A DNA stretch of 64,000 bases, taken from the NCBI RefSeq assembly GCF_011193355.1, contig NZ_CP049780.1, positions 3,919,085 to 3,983,084 of the forward strand. The letters are read 5' to 3'. The first letter of the stretch is position 1. Every line of letters begins with the position of its first letter. Source of the stretch: Streptomyces sp. JB150. GTDB lineage: Bacteria > Actinomycetota > Actinomycetes > Streptomycetales > Streptomycetaceae. The position numbers were made by a program, and so were the translations under genes. Below, piece by piece: positions 1 through 7,596 of the stretch. Under the pieces are notes generated by a model. It was given only the letters and a program-made list of their open reading frames with translations. It was not told where the DNA came from and did no database searches.

Positions 1-74
1 CACGCGGCGAACGCCTCCTAGCCGGTCCGCCCCGCGGGGTCGTCCGCGGCGGGCCCGGCTTCCCGTCTGCGGTC

Positions 75-575
75 CTAGGCGAGCGGGCACGTGAGGTCGG
101 GGTGGTGCCGATTCGGACAGCACACCAGGTTGAGCGAGGCGATGTTGCCCGACCGGTTGTAGTACACCCAGCTCACGTCGACGCCGACCGGCAGGACGTC
201 CAGCGCGTACGCACGCTTCGTGTCCAGGCTCGCGTACGCCCGGCGGCCGTCTTCCCGCTCCATCGGCGGGTTGTCGAGGAAGTGCTTCGTCGCCCAGTCG
301 AGTGCCGCTGCCGGGTCCGTCCAGGTCCGCTCGACCGACGTCTGGTTCCGCCTCAGCAGCCAGTGCCCCGACATCATGGGCGGCAGGTTCGAGGTCGGGA
401 ACTCGGCCACCACCTCGCGGTAGCGCTGAAGGATGCGGATGGCCACCTTGTCCTCGTCGGAAGAAGGGGGCGCAGGAGGGTCGGGATGCGGGGGTCGCCG
501 GTCGCCTTCGCGGTGGTAGCTGTTGGGCGGTCCGACCCACGGGCCGTAACCGTGGATGTGTCCTGTCCAGGTCAT
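75..575 (-). CDS. hypothetical protein, 166 aa
   Basis: I do not recognise this protein. It is a soluble-looking product with no signal peptide or membrane segment. The N-terminal 50 residues are rich in Gly, Pro and His; the rest is a mixed alpha/beta region ending in a Cys-Cys pair near the C-terminus (LVCCPNRHH, then a final Cys). The start is placed at an ATG (protein begins MTWTGHIHGYG); a longer version from 677 adds 34 residues of weaker coding character. Third-position GC supports this frame. The 3' end lies 75 bases from the window edge and no functional partner is visible nearby. Confidence 0.6.
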   Translation of the reverse strand: MTWTGHIHGYGPWVGPPNSYHREGDRRPPHPDPPAPPSSDEDKVAIRILQRYREVVAEFPTSNLPPMMSGHWLLRRNQTSVERTWTDPAAALDWATKHFLDNPPMEREDGRRAYASLDTKRAYALDVLPVGVDVSWVYYNRSGNIASLNLVCCPNRHHPDLTCPLA

Positions 576-645
576 GCGCGCCTTCCGGAAGAGGGGCGGG
601 CCGCCTTCACGTACGAGGACGGCCCGCTCTGGTGGAGAGGTGTAG

Positions 646-830
646 CAGGGTCGGACGGTCAGACCGCGCTTCTTCACCCGGCCGGCGGAGAAGGTCGCCG
701 AGCTCCGCGGGAAGATGTCGAACGGTGGCTGGCTGCGCTGCGACGGCTCGTGCCCCTGCTGGACGGCGCAGCTGTACCGGCACTTCGAGGATCCGAAGCC
801 CGGAGGAGACGTGCGTCAGCACGATGAAGG
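646..830 (+). other. possible decayed coding remnant
   Basis: On the plus strand a frame from an ATG at 715 (protein begins MSNGGWLRCDGSCPCW, three Cys and three Trp) has strongly G/C-ending codons for about 35 codons. It then runs into a strong hairpin and has no sensible stop until far inside the antisense of the pectate lyase gene. This looks like the start of a gene cut off by the terminator, or chance. With that terminator it is all I see between 575 and 946. Confidence 0.25.
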
Positions 831-862
831 CCCCCCACCTGCCGGTCGGGGGCCTTCGTCGT
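821..862 (-). terminator. bidirectional-looking hairpin terminator after the pectate lyase gene
   Basis: Inverted repeat GAAGGCCCCC (826-835) and GGGGGCCTTC (848-857), extended by ACGAT/GTCGT outside and with a 12-base loop. It lies 84 bases past the stop of the pectate lyase gene. Confidence 0.7.
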
Positions 863-945
863 GCATGAGCTGGTCGCATCACAGTCGACCGATCGCTTGG
901 TTCTGCCTCGCACTGAGCCGGCCGGGTGTCCCCGCCGGGCGTCTT

Positions 946-2526
946 CTACCGGGTCACCTGGTTGCCGCCGAACGTCACCACCAGGCGGCCGTCCGAGGCG
1001 TACGACCAGTTCAGGGCGCCGGAGTAGGCGGCGCAGCGGGAGCCGTTGGTGCCGGACCAGAACTGGTTGGTCGCGTCGGCGTTGCCGATGATGCGGTCGC
1101 TCGTGCCACTGGAGCTGCGGCAGGAGGTGTTGCCCCGGAACACCGACGTGCCGGCGTCGAAGTTGAAGTTGCGCTGGGCGTTGTCGACGCTCACGTTGTC
1201 GGAGACGGTCATCGAACCCGGGTTGCTGTTGTACGTGAAGCCGTGCTTGCCGTTGTCGTAGGCGATCGAGCGGCGCACGACGTGGTTGACGGCGATGTCC
1301 TCGCCGCCGAGCTTGTAGCCGTTGCGGTCGCCGTTGCCGGCCTGGGAGCCGTCGCTGAGGGTGCCGTTCTCGTAGGCGAGGGAGTCCTCGATGGTGACGG
1401 CGCCGATGGGGCCGGTGTCGGGCTTGGTGTAGAGGTCCCAGCCGTCGTCGATGTTGTTGTGCGCGACCGCGTACCGGAAGACGTTGCCGGGGCCGGAGGT
1501 CAGCTTCGCGGCGAAGCCGTCCGCGTCCTCGCCGTCGGAGTCGGCGTTGTCGTGGGACTCCGCGCTGAGGATGAGGTTGTTCGACGGCCACTGGGAGGCG
1601 GGTGTCGTGGACGCCATGCGGGACAGCTGGAGGCCGGTGTCGCGGTTGTAGCGGGTCACCGTGCGTTCCACGATGTTGTTGCTGCCGCCGATGAAGATGC
1701 CGTTGTCGCCCGCGCGTTCCACGGTGAGCCCGTGAACGTGCCAGTAGTTGCCGTTCAGCGCCAGACCGCGGTTGGCCGGGTCCTCCGCCATCGCCGAGAA
1801 GTTCAGGACCGGCTTCTCCCCGGGGTACGCCGTGAGCTTCGTACGGGCGCTCGCCGTACCGCTGTTGGCCGGCGGGATCGTGACGGTCTGGGAGTACTGG
1901 TACGTGCCGCCGCGGACGTAGATCGTGCCGCCGGGGGTGATGCGGCTGATCGCCGAGGTGAGGGTGGTGGGCGAGGTCTGGGTGCCGGCCGCGCCGTCCG
2001 TGCCGTTCGGGGCGACGTAGAGGACGTTCGTGGGGGGCGGGGTGGTGCCTCCGTCGGTGGTCTCCACCTCGGCGTAGTCGATGTTCGCCAAGCCCGCCGA
2101 ACTCGTCGGGTTCAGGCGGATGGTGTTGGCGCCCGCCGCCAGGGACACGCTGACCGTCTTCGTCGCCCAGGTGCTCCACGCGCCCGTGCCCTCGAAGGAC
2201 AGGGTGCCCGCCGACGCGCCGTTCACGGTGAGGGCCGCGGCGCGGGCCGTGGTGGTGCCGTTGGCGAAGCGGATCCGCAGGGTCGCCGTGCCGGCGGCCG
2301 GGGCGTTGGCCGTGAACTGGACGTACCCGCTGGTCGAGTTGGTGCCGTTGCAGAAGCCGGTGCCGGAGTAGCCCGCCCAGTCCGACTCGATGGCGCCGGC
2401 GCAGACCGCGGGGGAGGTCTCGGCTTCGTAGCGGGTGGTCGCCGCCTGCGCGGCCGTGGTGCCGGAGAGCGCGACGAGGGTGCCGGCCAGGAGGCCCGCG
2501 GACGCGATGACTGGTCTCAGGTGCAT
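946..2526 (-). CDS. secreted pectate lyase, PL9-like beta-helix with N-terminal carbohydrate-binding module
   Basis: This should cleave pectate by calcium-dependent beta-elimination outside the cell. Residues 1-28 form a signal peptide ending at AQA. Residues ~30-155 (beginning TRYEAETSPAVCAG) look like a CBM35/CBM6-type jelly-roll binding module, joined by a short Thr/Pro linker to a right-handed parallel beta-helix (~165-526). That part opens with LYVAPNGTDG and carries the PL9 hallmark DADGFAAK near residue 335, where family members place the calcium Asp residues and catalytic Lys, followed by NNIDDGWDLYTK. The ATG has a GGGAGA ribosome site. A TTGACG-17-TACCGT promoter lies upstream. Family assignment is firm; the exact substrate is inferred. 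Confidence 0.9.
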   Translation of the reverse strand: MHLRPVIASAGLLAGTLVALSGTTAAQAATTRYEAETSPAVCAGAIESDWAGYSGTGFCNGTNSTSGYVQFTANAPAAGTATLRIRFANGTTTARAAALTVNGASAGTLSFEGTGAWSTWATKTVSVSLAAGANTIRLNPTSSAGLANIDYAEVETTDGGTTPPPTNVLYVAPNGTDGAAGTQTSPTTLTSAISRITPGGTIYVRGGTYQYSQTVTIPPANSGTASARTKLTAYPGEKPVLNFSAMAEDPANRGLALNGNYWHVHGLTVERAGDNGIFIGGSNNIVERTVTRYNRDTGLQLSRMASTTPASQWPSNNLILSAESHDNADSDGEDADGFAAKLTSGPGNVFRYAVAHNNIDDGWDLYTKPDTGPIGAVTIEDSLAYENGTLSDGSQAGNGDRNGYKLGGEDIAVNHVVRRSIAYDNGKHGFTYNSNPGSMTVSDNVSVDNAQRNFNFDAGTSVFRGNTSCRSSSGTSDRIIGNADATNQFWSGTNGSRCAAYSGALNWSYASDGRLVVTFGGNQVTR

Positions 2527-2665
2527 CGGTTCGTCTCCCGTGGTGTGGGGTGGCGAACCACGGCGGTGGTGATCGGGTGTTCAGCTTGCTGGTGAGTGTG
2601 CAGATATCTGAACGACTGACGTGCGCGGGTGCCGCCGAGGTCCGGGGAAGTAGCTGCTCTCCCGG

Positions 2666-2694
2666 ACGGTAAGGGCTTGCTATGGGCACGTCAA
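2666..2694 (-). promoter_or_regulatory. predicted promoter of the pectate lyase gene
   Basis: Read on the minus strand: -35 TTGACG (2694-2689), 17-base spacer, -10 TACCGT (2671-2666). This resembles a primary (HrdB-type) promoter and leaves an untranslated leader of about 130 bases. Confidence 0.55.
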
Positions 2695-2717
2695 TACAAC
2701 TGCGTCGCTTGGGTGTA

Positions 2718-2733
2718 GTTCAGGAATGTGAAC
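2718..2733. promoter_or_regulatory. inverted repeat GTTCA-N6-TGAAC, candidate operator
   Basis: Perfect 5-base arms around GGAATG, 24 bases upstream of the -35 of the pectate lyase promoter. GTTCAG recurs in the leader near 2580 with CTGAAC near 2608. It may bind a sugar-acid regulator; the protein is unknown. Confidence 0.35.
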
Positions 2734-2797
2734 AACATCGAGGAAGCCCTCTGGATCCGGCCCTCCGCCCCGCCGCCCGCCCGCGACCGCTGGACAG

Positions 2798-2814
2798 GTA
2801 CCCCTAGGGGGTAT
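2798..2814. promoter_or_regulatory. CsoR-like copper operator
   Basis: The sequence GTACCCCTAGGGGGTAT is a near-perfect palindrome matching the G-tract operator type recalled for the copper sensor CsoR in Streptomyces (consensus like ATACCCCCTAGGGGTAT). It sits 59 bases upstream of the DUF4396-like gene and faces no other start on that side. Confidence 0.65.
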
Positions 2815-2872
2815 ACGTTCGAAGTGTGGGGCAGAAGAGAACGCCCCAGCCGGACGGGAATGGGGAAACGTC

Positions 2873-3394
2873 ATGGACCACAGCGCTCACCACCCTCACC
2901 ACAGCGCCGGGCACACGGTTCGGGCCGCGCACGGTGGTCACGGCGACGGACACGGCCCGGCCGCCACCTGGGGCACGGCCGTCAAGGCGACCCTGCACTG
3001 CCTCACCGGCTGCGCCATCGGCGAGATCCTCGGCATGGTGATCGGTACGGCCCTGATGTGGGGCAACGCCCAGACCATGGCCCTCGCGATCACCCTGGCC
3101 TTCCTCTTCGGCTACTCGTTCACCCTGTTCGCGGTCCTGCGGGCGGGCCTGGGCTTCAAGAGCGCGCTGAAGGTGGCCCTGGCCGCCGACACGGTCTCGA
3201 TCGCGGTCATGGAACTCGTCGACAACACGATCATCGCCCTCACGCCCGGCGCGATGGACGCCCACCTCACCGAGGGCCTGTTCTGGTACGCCCTCCTCGG
3301 CGGCTTCGCCGTCGCCTTCGTGCTGACCACCCCGGTCAACAAGTGGATGATCGGCCGCGGCAAGGGCCACGCGGTGGTCCACGCGTACCACTGA
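2873..3394 (+). CDS. DUF4396-like membrane protein, His-rich N-terminus, probably copper-regulated
   Basis: A 173-residue membrane protein. Residues 1-30 hold about ten His (MDHSAHHPHHSAGHTVRAAH), a plausible metal-binding tail. Four or five hydrophobic segments follow, with conserved-looking polar residues within them (CLTGCAIGEILGMVIG, and MELVDNTIIAL). This matches the DUF4396 family, which often accompanies copper-handling genes. The start is supported by a GGGGA site 7 bases upstream. The CsoR-like palindrome in the leader implies induction by copper(I). The biochemical role is not established; a metal transport or metal-tolerance role is inferred. Confidence 0.8.
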   Translation: MDHSAHHPHHSAGHTVRAAHGGHGDGHGPAATWGTAVKATLHCLTGCAIGEILGMVIGTALMWGNAQTMALAITLAFLFGYSFTLFAVLRAGLGFKSALKVALAADTVSIAVMELVDNTIIALTPGAMDAHLTEGLFWYALLGGFAVAFVLTTPVNKWMIGRGKGHAVVHAYH

Positions 3395-3420
3395 CCGGCC
3401 GGCCACCGACCGCCCGCCCG

Positions 3421-3861
3421 TCAGCAGGACTCCTCGACATACAGCAGGGTCATGCCCTCCGCGGAACGGAACTCGAAGGCCCGGTAGCTCGGCGTGAGGG
3501 GGGAGTCGAGGCGGTCCTCGATCGCCCGCCAGGCGGGGAGACGGTCACCGGAGGCCACGTGCCGGAACCGCTCCCCGGCGCCCTCACCGATGACGAACGC
3601 ATCCGCTCGGGCCGCCAGGCGCCTGCCGAGCCGGGGGTGCAGCGGGCCGCGCACCTTCCGCCAGCGCCGGCCCGCGTCGTCGGTGAACTCGGCCCGGCCG
3701 GCGGGGGACGGGCCGCCCAGGACGTCGTCGCCCACGGCGGGCTCGGCGGACGGCGGCGCGGCCACCTGCCCGGCGGGCGCCGGAGTGGCCTCGCGTCGCC
3801 CGGAAGTCCCAAACTTCCCGGACTTCCCGGGCGTCCCGAACTGACCGGACTCGCTGGACAT
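3421..3861 (-). CDS. hypothetical protein with Gly-rich N-terminal repeats, 146 aa
   Basis: I do not recognise the family. The N-terminus has short repeats of the form GxFGTPGKSGKFGTSG (residues 6-21), then a Pro/Ala-rich linker to about residue 55. A compact C-terminal domain follows (DDAGRRWRKVRGPLHP ... FEFRSAEGMTLLYVEESC) ending in Cys. There is no signal peptide or membrane segment. Ribosome site GAGAGGA precedes the ATG. It ends 27 bases from the convergent DUF4396-like gene, and its start lies 54 bases downstream of the permease stop, so the two minus-strand genes may be co-transcribed. Confidence 0.65.
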   Translation of the reverse strand: MSSESGQFGTPGKSGKFGTSGRREATPAPAGQVAAPPSAEPAVGDDVLGGPSPAGRAEFTDDAGRRWRKVRGPLHPRLGRRLAARADAFVIGEGAGERFRHVASGDRLPAWRAIEDRLDSPLTPSYRAFEFRSAEGMTLLYVEESC

Positions 3862-3915
3862 GGAGTCGATCCTCTCAAAGGCGCCGCGTGACGCGGCCGT
3901 TCCGGACGGCCCGGA

Positions 3916-5232
3916 TCAGGCGGCGACCGCCGAGTCCTCCGTCTCGGGTGCCGCCTGCGGGGCCGGCCGGCGTGCCCGGCGGGCCCGCTTGCGCCGTACC
4001 GACAGCAGCGCCCCGCAGCTCACCACCAGCGGCCACAGCAGGTAGAGCCCGGACAGGGCCAGCAGCAGCAGGACCGCCCCCAGGGCCGCCCAGGCCGCCG
4101 CGCGGCCCGCACTGCGGCGCGGGAGGAGACGGATCGCGGCGGCCACGCCGAGCGCGTAGACGACCACGAAGGAGCCGGAGGAGAGCATCACGGCGGGCAC
4201 CGCGCCCGTGCCCGTCACGGTCACGGCGAGCAGGGCCAGTCCGGCGAGGGCGGAGACGAGGAAGAGGCTGCGCCGGGGGGTCTCGCCGGCCGTGGACCCC
4301 TGGGCGAACCAGGCGGGCAGTACGCCGTCGCGGCCCAGCGCGGCGCCGAGTTTGGCGGCACCCGCGTAGTAGGCGTTCATGGTGCCCAGCGTCAGCAGGA
4401 CCGCGGCGAGCGCGGCGAGGGGCCGGGCGCCGCCGCCGAGGCCGAGCGCCATCAGGTCGCCGAGCGGCGCGTCGGAGCGGGCCGCGGCCGGGCCGAGGAC
4501 GGCCACCACCGCGAACGCCACCGCCAGATAGAGGACACCGACGATCACCACGGCCGCCCCGGTCGCCCGGGGCAGGTCACGGGCGGGGCGGCGGAACTCG
4601 CCCGCGAGGTGGGTGACCGCCTCCCACCCGGCGAAGCTGAACACCAGCAGCGCCGCCGCCGGACCGACCGCCGCCCAGCCGTGCGGGGCGAAGGGGCGCA
4701 GGTACTCCGTGCTCGCGTGCGGCAGCGACAGCCCCACCGCCGCCGTCAGCAGCGCGAGCAGCAGCAGGAAGAGCAGGAACTGGGCGCGCCCGGTGACCCG
4801 CAGCCCGACCGCGTTGACCAGCGTGACCGTCAGCATCAGCCCGGCCGCCGTGACCGCCGTGGTCACGGCGCCGCCGCCCAGCGCGGACGAGACGTACGAG
4901 GCGCCGAACAGCGCGGCGGCCACCGCGCCCGGCGGTATCGCGAAGTAGAAGCACCAGCCGGCCACCGCGGCGGCGCGTTCGCCGAACGCCAGCCGGGCGT
5001 AGGTGGACACGCCCCCGGCGTCCGGGTGACGCGCCCCCAGCGCGGCGAACGCCGCCGCGAGCGGCGCGGACAGCACGGCGAGTCCGAGCCAGGCCAGCAG
5101 CGAGGCGGGTCCCGCGATGTCGGCGGCGAGCGCGGGCAGGGCGATGACTCCGGTGCCGAGCACGGCACCGACGTACAGGGCGGTTCCGTGGGCGGCGGTC
5201 AGCCGTCCCTCGGCGGGCTTGTGATCAGACAT
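3916..5232 (-). CDS. APC-superfamily amino-acid permease
   Basis: A 438-residue integral membrane protein with about twelve hydrophobic segments and the APC N-terminal signature (GTALYVGAVLGTGVIALPALAA, residues ~12-33) where TM1 unwinds around the substrate. A second conserved stretch HPDAGGVSTYARLAFGE follows at ~65. It probably imports an amino acid or amine by proton symport. The C-terminal tail is basic (RRKRARRARR). The start chosen is the ATG at 5232; an upstream GTG at 5262 is possible. It is divergent from a GlxA-type regulator only 71 bases away, suggesting that regulator controls it. Confidence 0.85.
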   Translation of the reverse strand: MSDHKPAEGRLTAAHGTALYVGAVLGTGVIALPALAADIAGPASLLAWLGLAVLSAPLAAAFAALGARHPDAGGVSTYARLAFGERAAAVAGWCFYFAIPPGAVAAALFGASYVSSALGGGAVTTAVTAAGLMLTVTLVNAVGLRVTGRAQFLLFLLLLALLTAAVGLSLPHASTEYLRPFAPHGWAAVGPAAALLVFSFAGWEAVTHLAGEFRRPARDLPRATGAAVVIVGVLYLAVAFAVVAVLGPAAARSDAPLGDLMALGLGGGARPLAALAAVLLTLGTMNAYYAGAAKLGAALGRDGVLPAWFAQGSTAGETPRRSLFLVSALAGLALLAVTVTGTGAVPAVMLSSGSFVVVYALGVAAAIRLLPRRSAGRAAAWAALGAVLLLLALSGLYLLWPLVVSCGALLSVRRKRARRARRPAPQAAPETEDSAVAA

Positions 5233-5268
5233 ACCGTCAGCGTCGCCGTGCCGCACCGGCACCGGCCA

Positions 5269-5297
5269 GTGGCAGAAACGGCCGAGTGCGCTAAATT
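5269..5297 (+). promoter_or_regulatory. predicted promoter giving a leaderless GlxA-type regulator mRNA
   Basis: -35 GTGGCA (5269-5274), 17-base spacer, -10 TAAATT (5292-5297). The ATG of the regulator begins 7 bases after the -10, so transcription would start at or next to the start codon. No Shine-Dalgarno sequence is present. Confidence 0.5.
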
Positions 5298-5303
5298 CCC
5301 GCC

Positions 5304-6326
5304 ATGAGTGCCCACAAGGCCACGGCCCCCGGAGCCACGGGACGGCATGTCGTCGCCGTCGCCGTCACCGGCAACGCCCCCGTCTTCGAACTCGCCGTCC
5401 CCTGCGAGGTGTTCGGCCTCGACCGCAGCGAGGTCAGCGACCCCTGGTACGAACTGCGGCTGTGCGCCGCCGAACCGGGCACCCTGCGCACCCCCGCCGG
5501 CCTGACCCTGCACACCCCGTACGGCCTGGACGACCTCGCCGAGGCGGACACCGTGGTGGTCAGCGCCTGCGAGCGCCGGGTGCAGCTCGACCCGCCGGAG
5601 CCGCTGCTGGAGGCGGTGCGCGCCGCCCACGCGCGCGGGCGCCGGATCGTCTCGCTGTGCAGCGGCGCGTACGTCCTCGCCGCCGCGGGCCTGCTGGACG
5701 GCCGCCGGGCCACCACCCACTGGATGAACGCCACCGACTTCGCCCGCCGCTTCCCCCGCGTGACCTACGAGCCGCACGCCCTCTACGTCCAGGCAGGCAC
5801 CGTCTTCACCTCGGCGGGCACCGGCGCCGTCATCGACCTCTGCCTCCACCTGGTCCGCCAGGACCGCGGCGCGGCGGTCGCCAACGAGGTGGCCCGCCGG
5901 ATGGTCGTACCCCCGCACCGGGAGGGCGGCCAGAGCCAGTACGCCCGCCCCTCCGCTCATCCGCCCCTGGAGCCGCGCGCGCTGCGCTCCCGCCGCCCGG
6001 ACGCCGGTCTCGGGCCGGTCCTCGACTGGGCCCGCGAGCGGCTGCACGAACCGCTGACCGTCCCCGCGCTGGCCCGCGCGGCCCATCTCAGCGAGCGCAC
6101 CTTCGCCCGCCGCTTCCGCGAGGTGCTGGGCACGACGCCGCTGCAGTGGATACTCCAGGAGCGGGTCCGCCTGGCCCAGGAGCTGCTGGAGACCACCGAC
6201 GACCCGGTGGAGTCCATCGCCCGGCGCACCGGTTTCGGCACCGCGGCCAACCTCCGCCACCACTTCGCCCGCCTGACCACCGTCTCGCCGCAGTCGTATC
6301 GGCAGGTCTTCCGCAGCGGGGCGTAG
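5304..6326 (+). CDS. GlxA-family transcriptional regulator (DJ-1/PfpI domain plus AraC helix-turn-helix)
   Basis: A 340-residue regulator. Residues ~12-190 form a DJ-1/PfpI (glutamine amidotransferase-like) domain with the nucleophile-elbow Cys in SLCSGAYVLAAAG at about residue 118. Residues ~235-335 form the two AraC helix-turn-helix motifs (ALARAAHLSERTFARRF and VESIARRTGFGTAANLRHHF). Proteins of this architecture usually control nitrogen, amino-acid or amine catabolism. It is divergent from an APC permease and is the natural candidate to regulate it. The transcript appears leaderless. The ligand is unknown. Confidence 0.88.
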   Translation: MSAHKATAPGATGRHVVAVAVTGNAPVFELAVPCEVFGLDRSEVSDPWYELRLCAAEPGTLRTPAGLTLHTPYGLDDLAEADTVVVSACERRVQLDPPEPLLEAVRAAHARGRRIVSLCSGAYVLAAAGLLDGRRATTHWMNATDFARRFPRVTYEPHALYVQAGTVFTSAGTGAVIDLCLHLVRQDRGAAVANEVARRMVVPPHREGGQSQYARPSAHPPLEPRALRSRRPDAGLGPVLDWARERLHEPLTVPALARAAHLSERTFARRFREVLGTTPLQWILQERVRLAQELLETTDDPVESIARRTGFGTAANLRHHFARLTTVSPQSYRQVFRSGA

Positions 6327-6553
6327 CGGGACGCAGATCAGCGCGCGGTGACGGGCCAGGCTTTCTCCCCGTTCGGCGGCGGGCGAAACAGCGGCGGCAA
6401 TTCCACTTCGGTGACGCGGTGAACCAGGCCGGAACAGCATTGCGGAAAAGAGGGGGCCGGGGCAGATATTCGATCACGGACGATTCCGGCTGTCGGTCCC
6501 GATGAGCCAGGCCCGTACGGCGCCGCCGCCGGCCGAATGTCGGCCGGAAGGGT

Positions 6554-7288
6554 TCACGGGGTTCTCGTGCGGTGCCGGGGAACGGTCTTGCGCGGCGCCC
6601 GGGTCAGGGTGATCTGCCGGACCGCCTGCTGGAAGCAGGCCAGGGAGGCGAGCCCCGGCAGGGCGGCGGAGATGATGTCCAGCAGGGTCTTCGGGGCCTG
6701 GAGGACGCACAGGAGGATGGTGATCGCCGAGAACAGCAGGACCGTGCACCACGAGTGCACCGCGCGCCGCCGGTGGAGCGCGGCCCGCAGCACGGACAGC
6801 GACGCGACCAGCCACGGCCCGTACACCAGCAGCGGCCAGAACGGGACCACACTGTCCGGCACCCGGGCCGCGGCCACCACCCGCAGCGGGTCGCACGCGA
6901 CCATCCCGCTGAAGAAGCTCACGGCGGAGGCGATGGCCGCCGCCAGCGCGGCGACGAAGTAGCTCATCGTCTGGAGCGCGCTCGCGCGTCTGCGCTGGGG
7001 AACGCGGCGGTGACCGCGGGAGGCGGGCCGCAGCGGCGGCAGCTCCGCGGTGATCTCCTGGAGATTGCCCAGCGGGGTGCCCTCGCCCGGCGTGAGGGCC
7101 GACTCCTCGTCGCGGGGCCCGGGAATCCTGTGCAGATCGCCGTGCAGGTCCTCGTCGATCGCGTCCCGGAGCATCCAGGCCAGTTCCTCGGCCGGATCCC
7201 AGGCCGCGTCCGGCGGCAGCAGGGGGTACGAGAGATTTCCTTGGGCGTGCATGACGCGGTCGGACTGCTCCGATTCCGGATAGATCAT
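6554..7288 (-). CDS. hypothetical four-helix membrane protein, 244 aa
   Basis: Residues ~1-95 are hydrophilic and acidic (MIYPESEQSD..., AWDPAEELAWMLRDAIDEDL), followed by a basic stretch GHRRVPQRRR. Four hydrophobic segments then cover ~105-220, and a basic tail (RAPRKTVPRHRTRTP) ends the protein. The arrangement recalls DUF2637/SpdB-like Streptomyces membrane proteins but I am not certain. The start is the ATG at 7288 because it forms an ATGA overlap with the stop of the upstream 59-residue gene, indicating translational coupling; a longer reading from 7309 would lose this. Beyond its stop, 6327-6553 holds nothing I recognise. Confidence 0.7.
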   Translation of the reverse strand: MIYPESEQSDRVMHAQGNLSYPLLPPDAAWDPAEELAWMLRDAIDEDLHGDLHRIPGPRDEESALTPGEGTPLGNLQEITAELPPLRPASRGHRRVPQRRRASALQTMSYFVAALAAAIASAVSFFSGMVACDPLRVVAAARVPDSVVPFWPLLVYGPWLVASLSVLRAALHRRRAVHSWCTVLLFSAITILLCVLQAPKTLLDIISAALPGLASLACFQQAVRQITLTRAPRKTVPRHRTRTP

Positions 7289-7464
7289 CGGTTTTCGGTC
7301 TTGATCCACCGTTGGGCCAGATCGTCTTCCAGTCTGCTCAACAAGTCCAGGAATTCCCGCAGGAGGGGCTCGGTGGCCTGCACCATGGCCGGGTGTTCAC
7401 TCGCGTTCACCGCCGGGCGCTGCACGAGGAGGTGATAGCGCCCTTCCCTGGTTGCTTTGTCCAT
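7285..7464 (-). CDS. small conserved-looking protein, 59 aa, coupled to the membrane protein
   Basis: This gene is short but well supported. The ATG at 7464 follows a strong AGGGGGG site, the frame is open for 59 codons, and the stop overlaps the next start as ATGA. The protein (begins MDKATREGRYHLLVQRP) is charged and mostly helical, with a Leu-rich stretch EPLLREFLDLLSRLEDDL that could form a coiled coil. There are no membrane segments. It may act as a partner or regulator of the membrane protein encoded downstream. Function unknown. Confidence 0.65.
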   Translation of the reverse strand: MDKATREGRYHLLVQRPAVNASEHPAMVQATEPLLREFLDLLSRLEDDLAQRWIKTENR

Positions 7465-7596
7465 ATCCCCCCTAACGTTGCGGCAGTTCGGCGGGTGCGC
7501 GGCAAATGAGTGAACAGGAGCCTTGATAATTACTTAATCCAGGGGCCATTCCAACACCAAATATCGCTGTCACACATATCCCTGTACGACATGTCG

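Noticed and set aside
607..882. Minus-strand 91-residue frame over the pectate lyase terminator
   Set aside because: It crosses a strong terminator hairpin and has no coding bias or conserved features.
6088..6477. Minus-strand frame antisense to the 3' end of the GlxA-type regulator
   Set aside because: Overlaps a well-supported gene and lacks a ribosome site.
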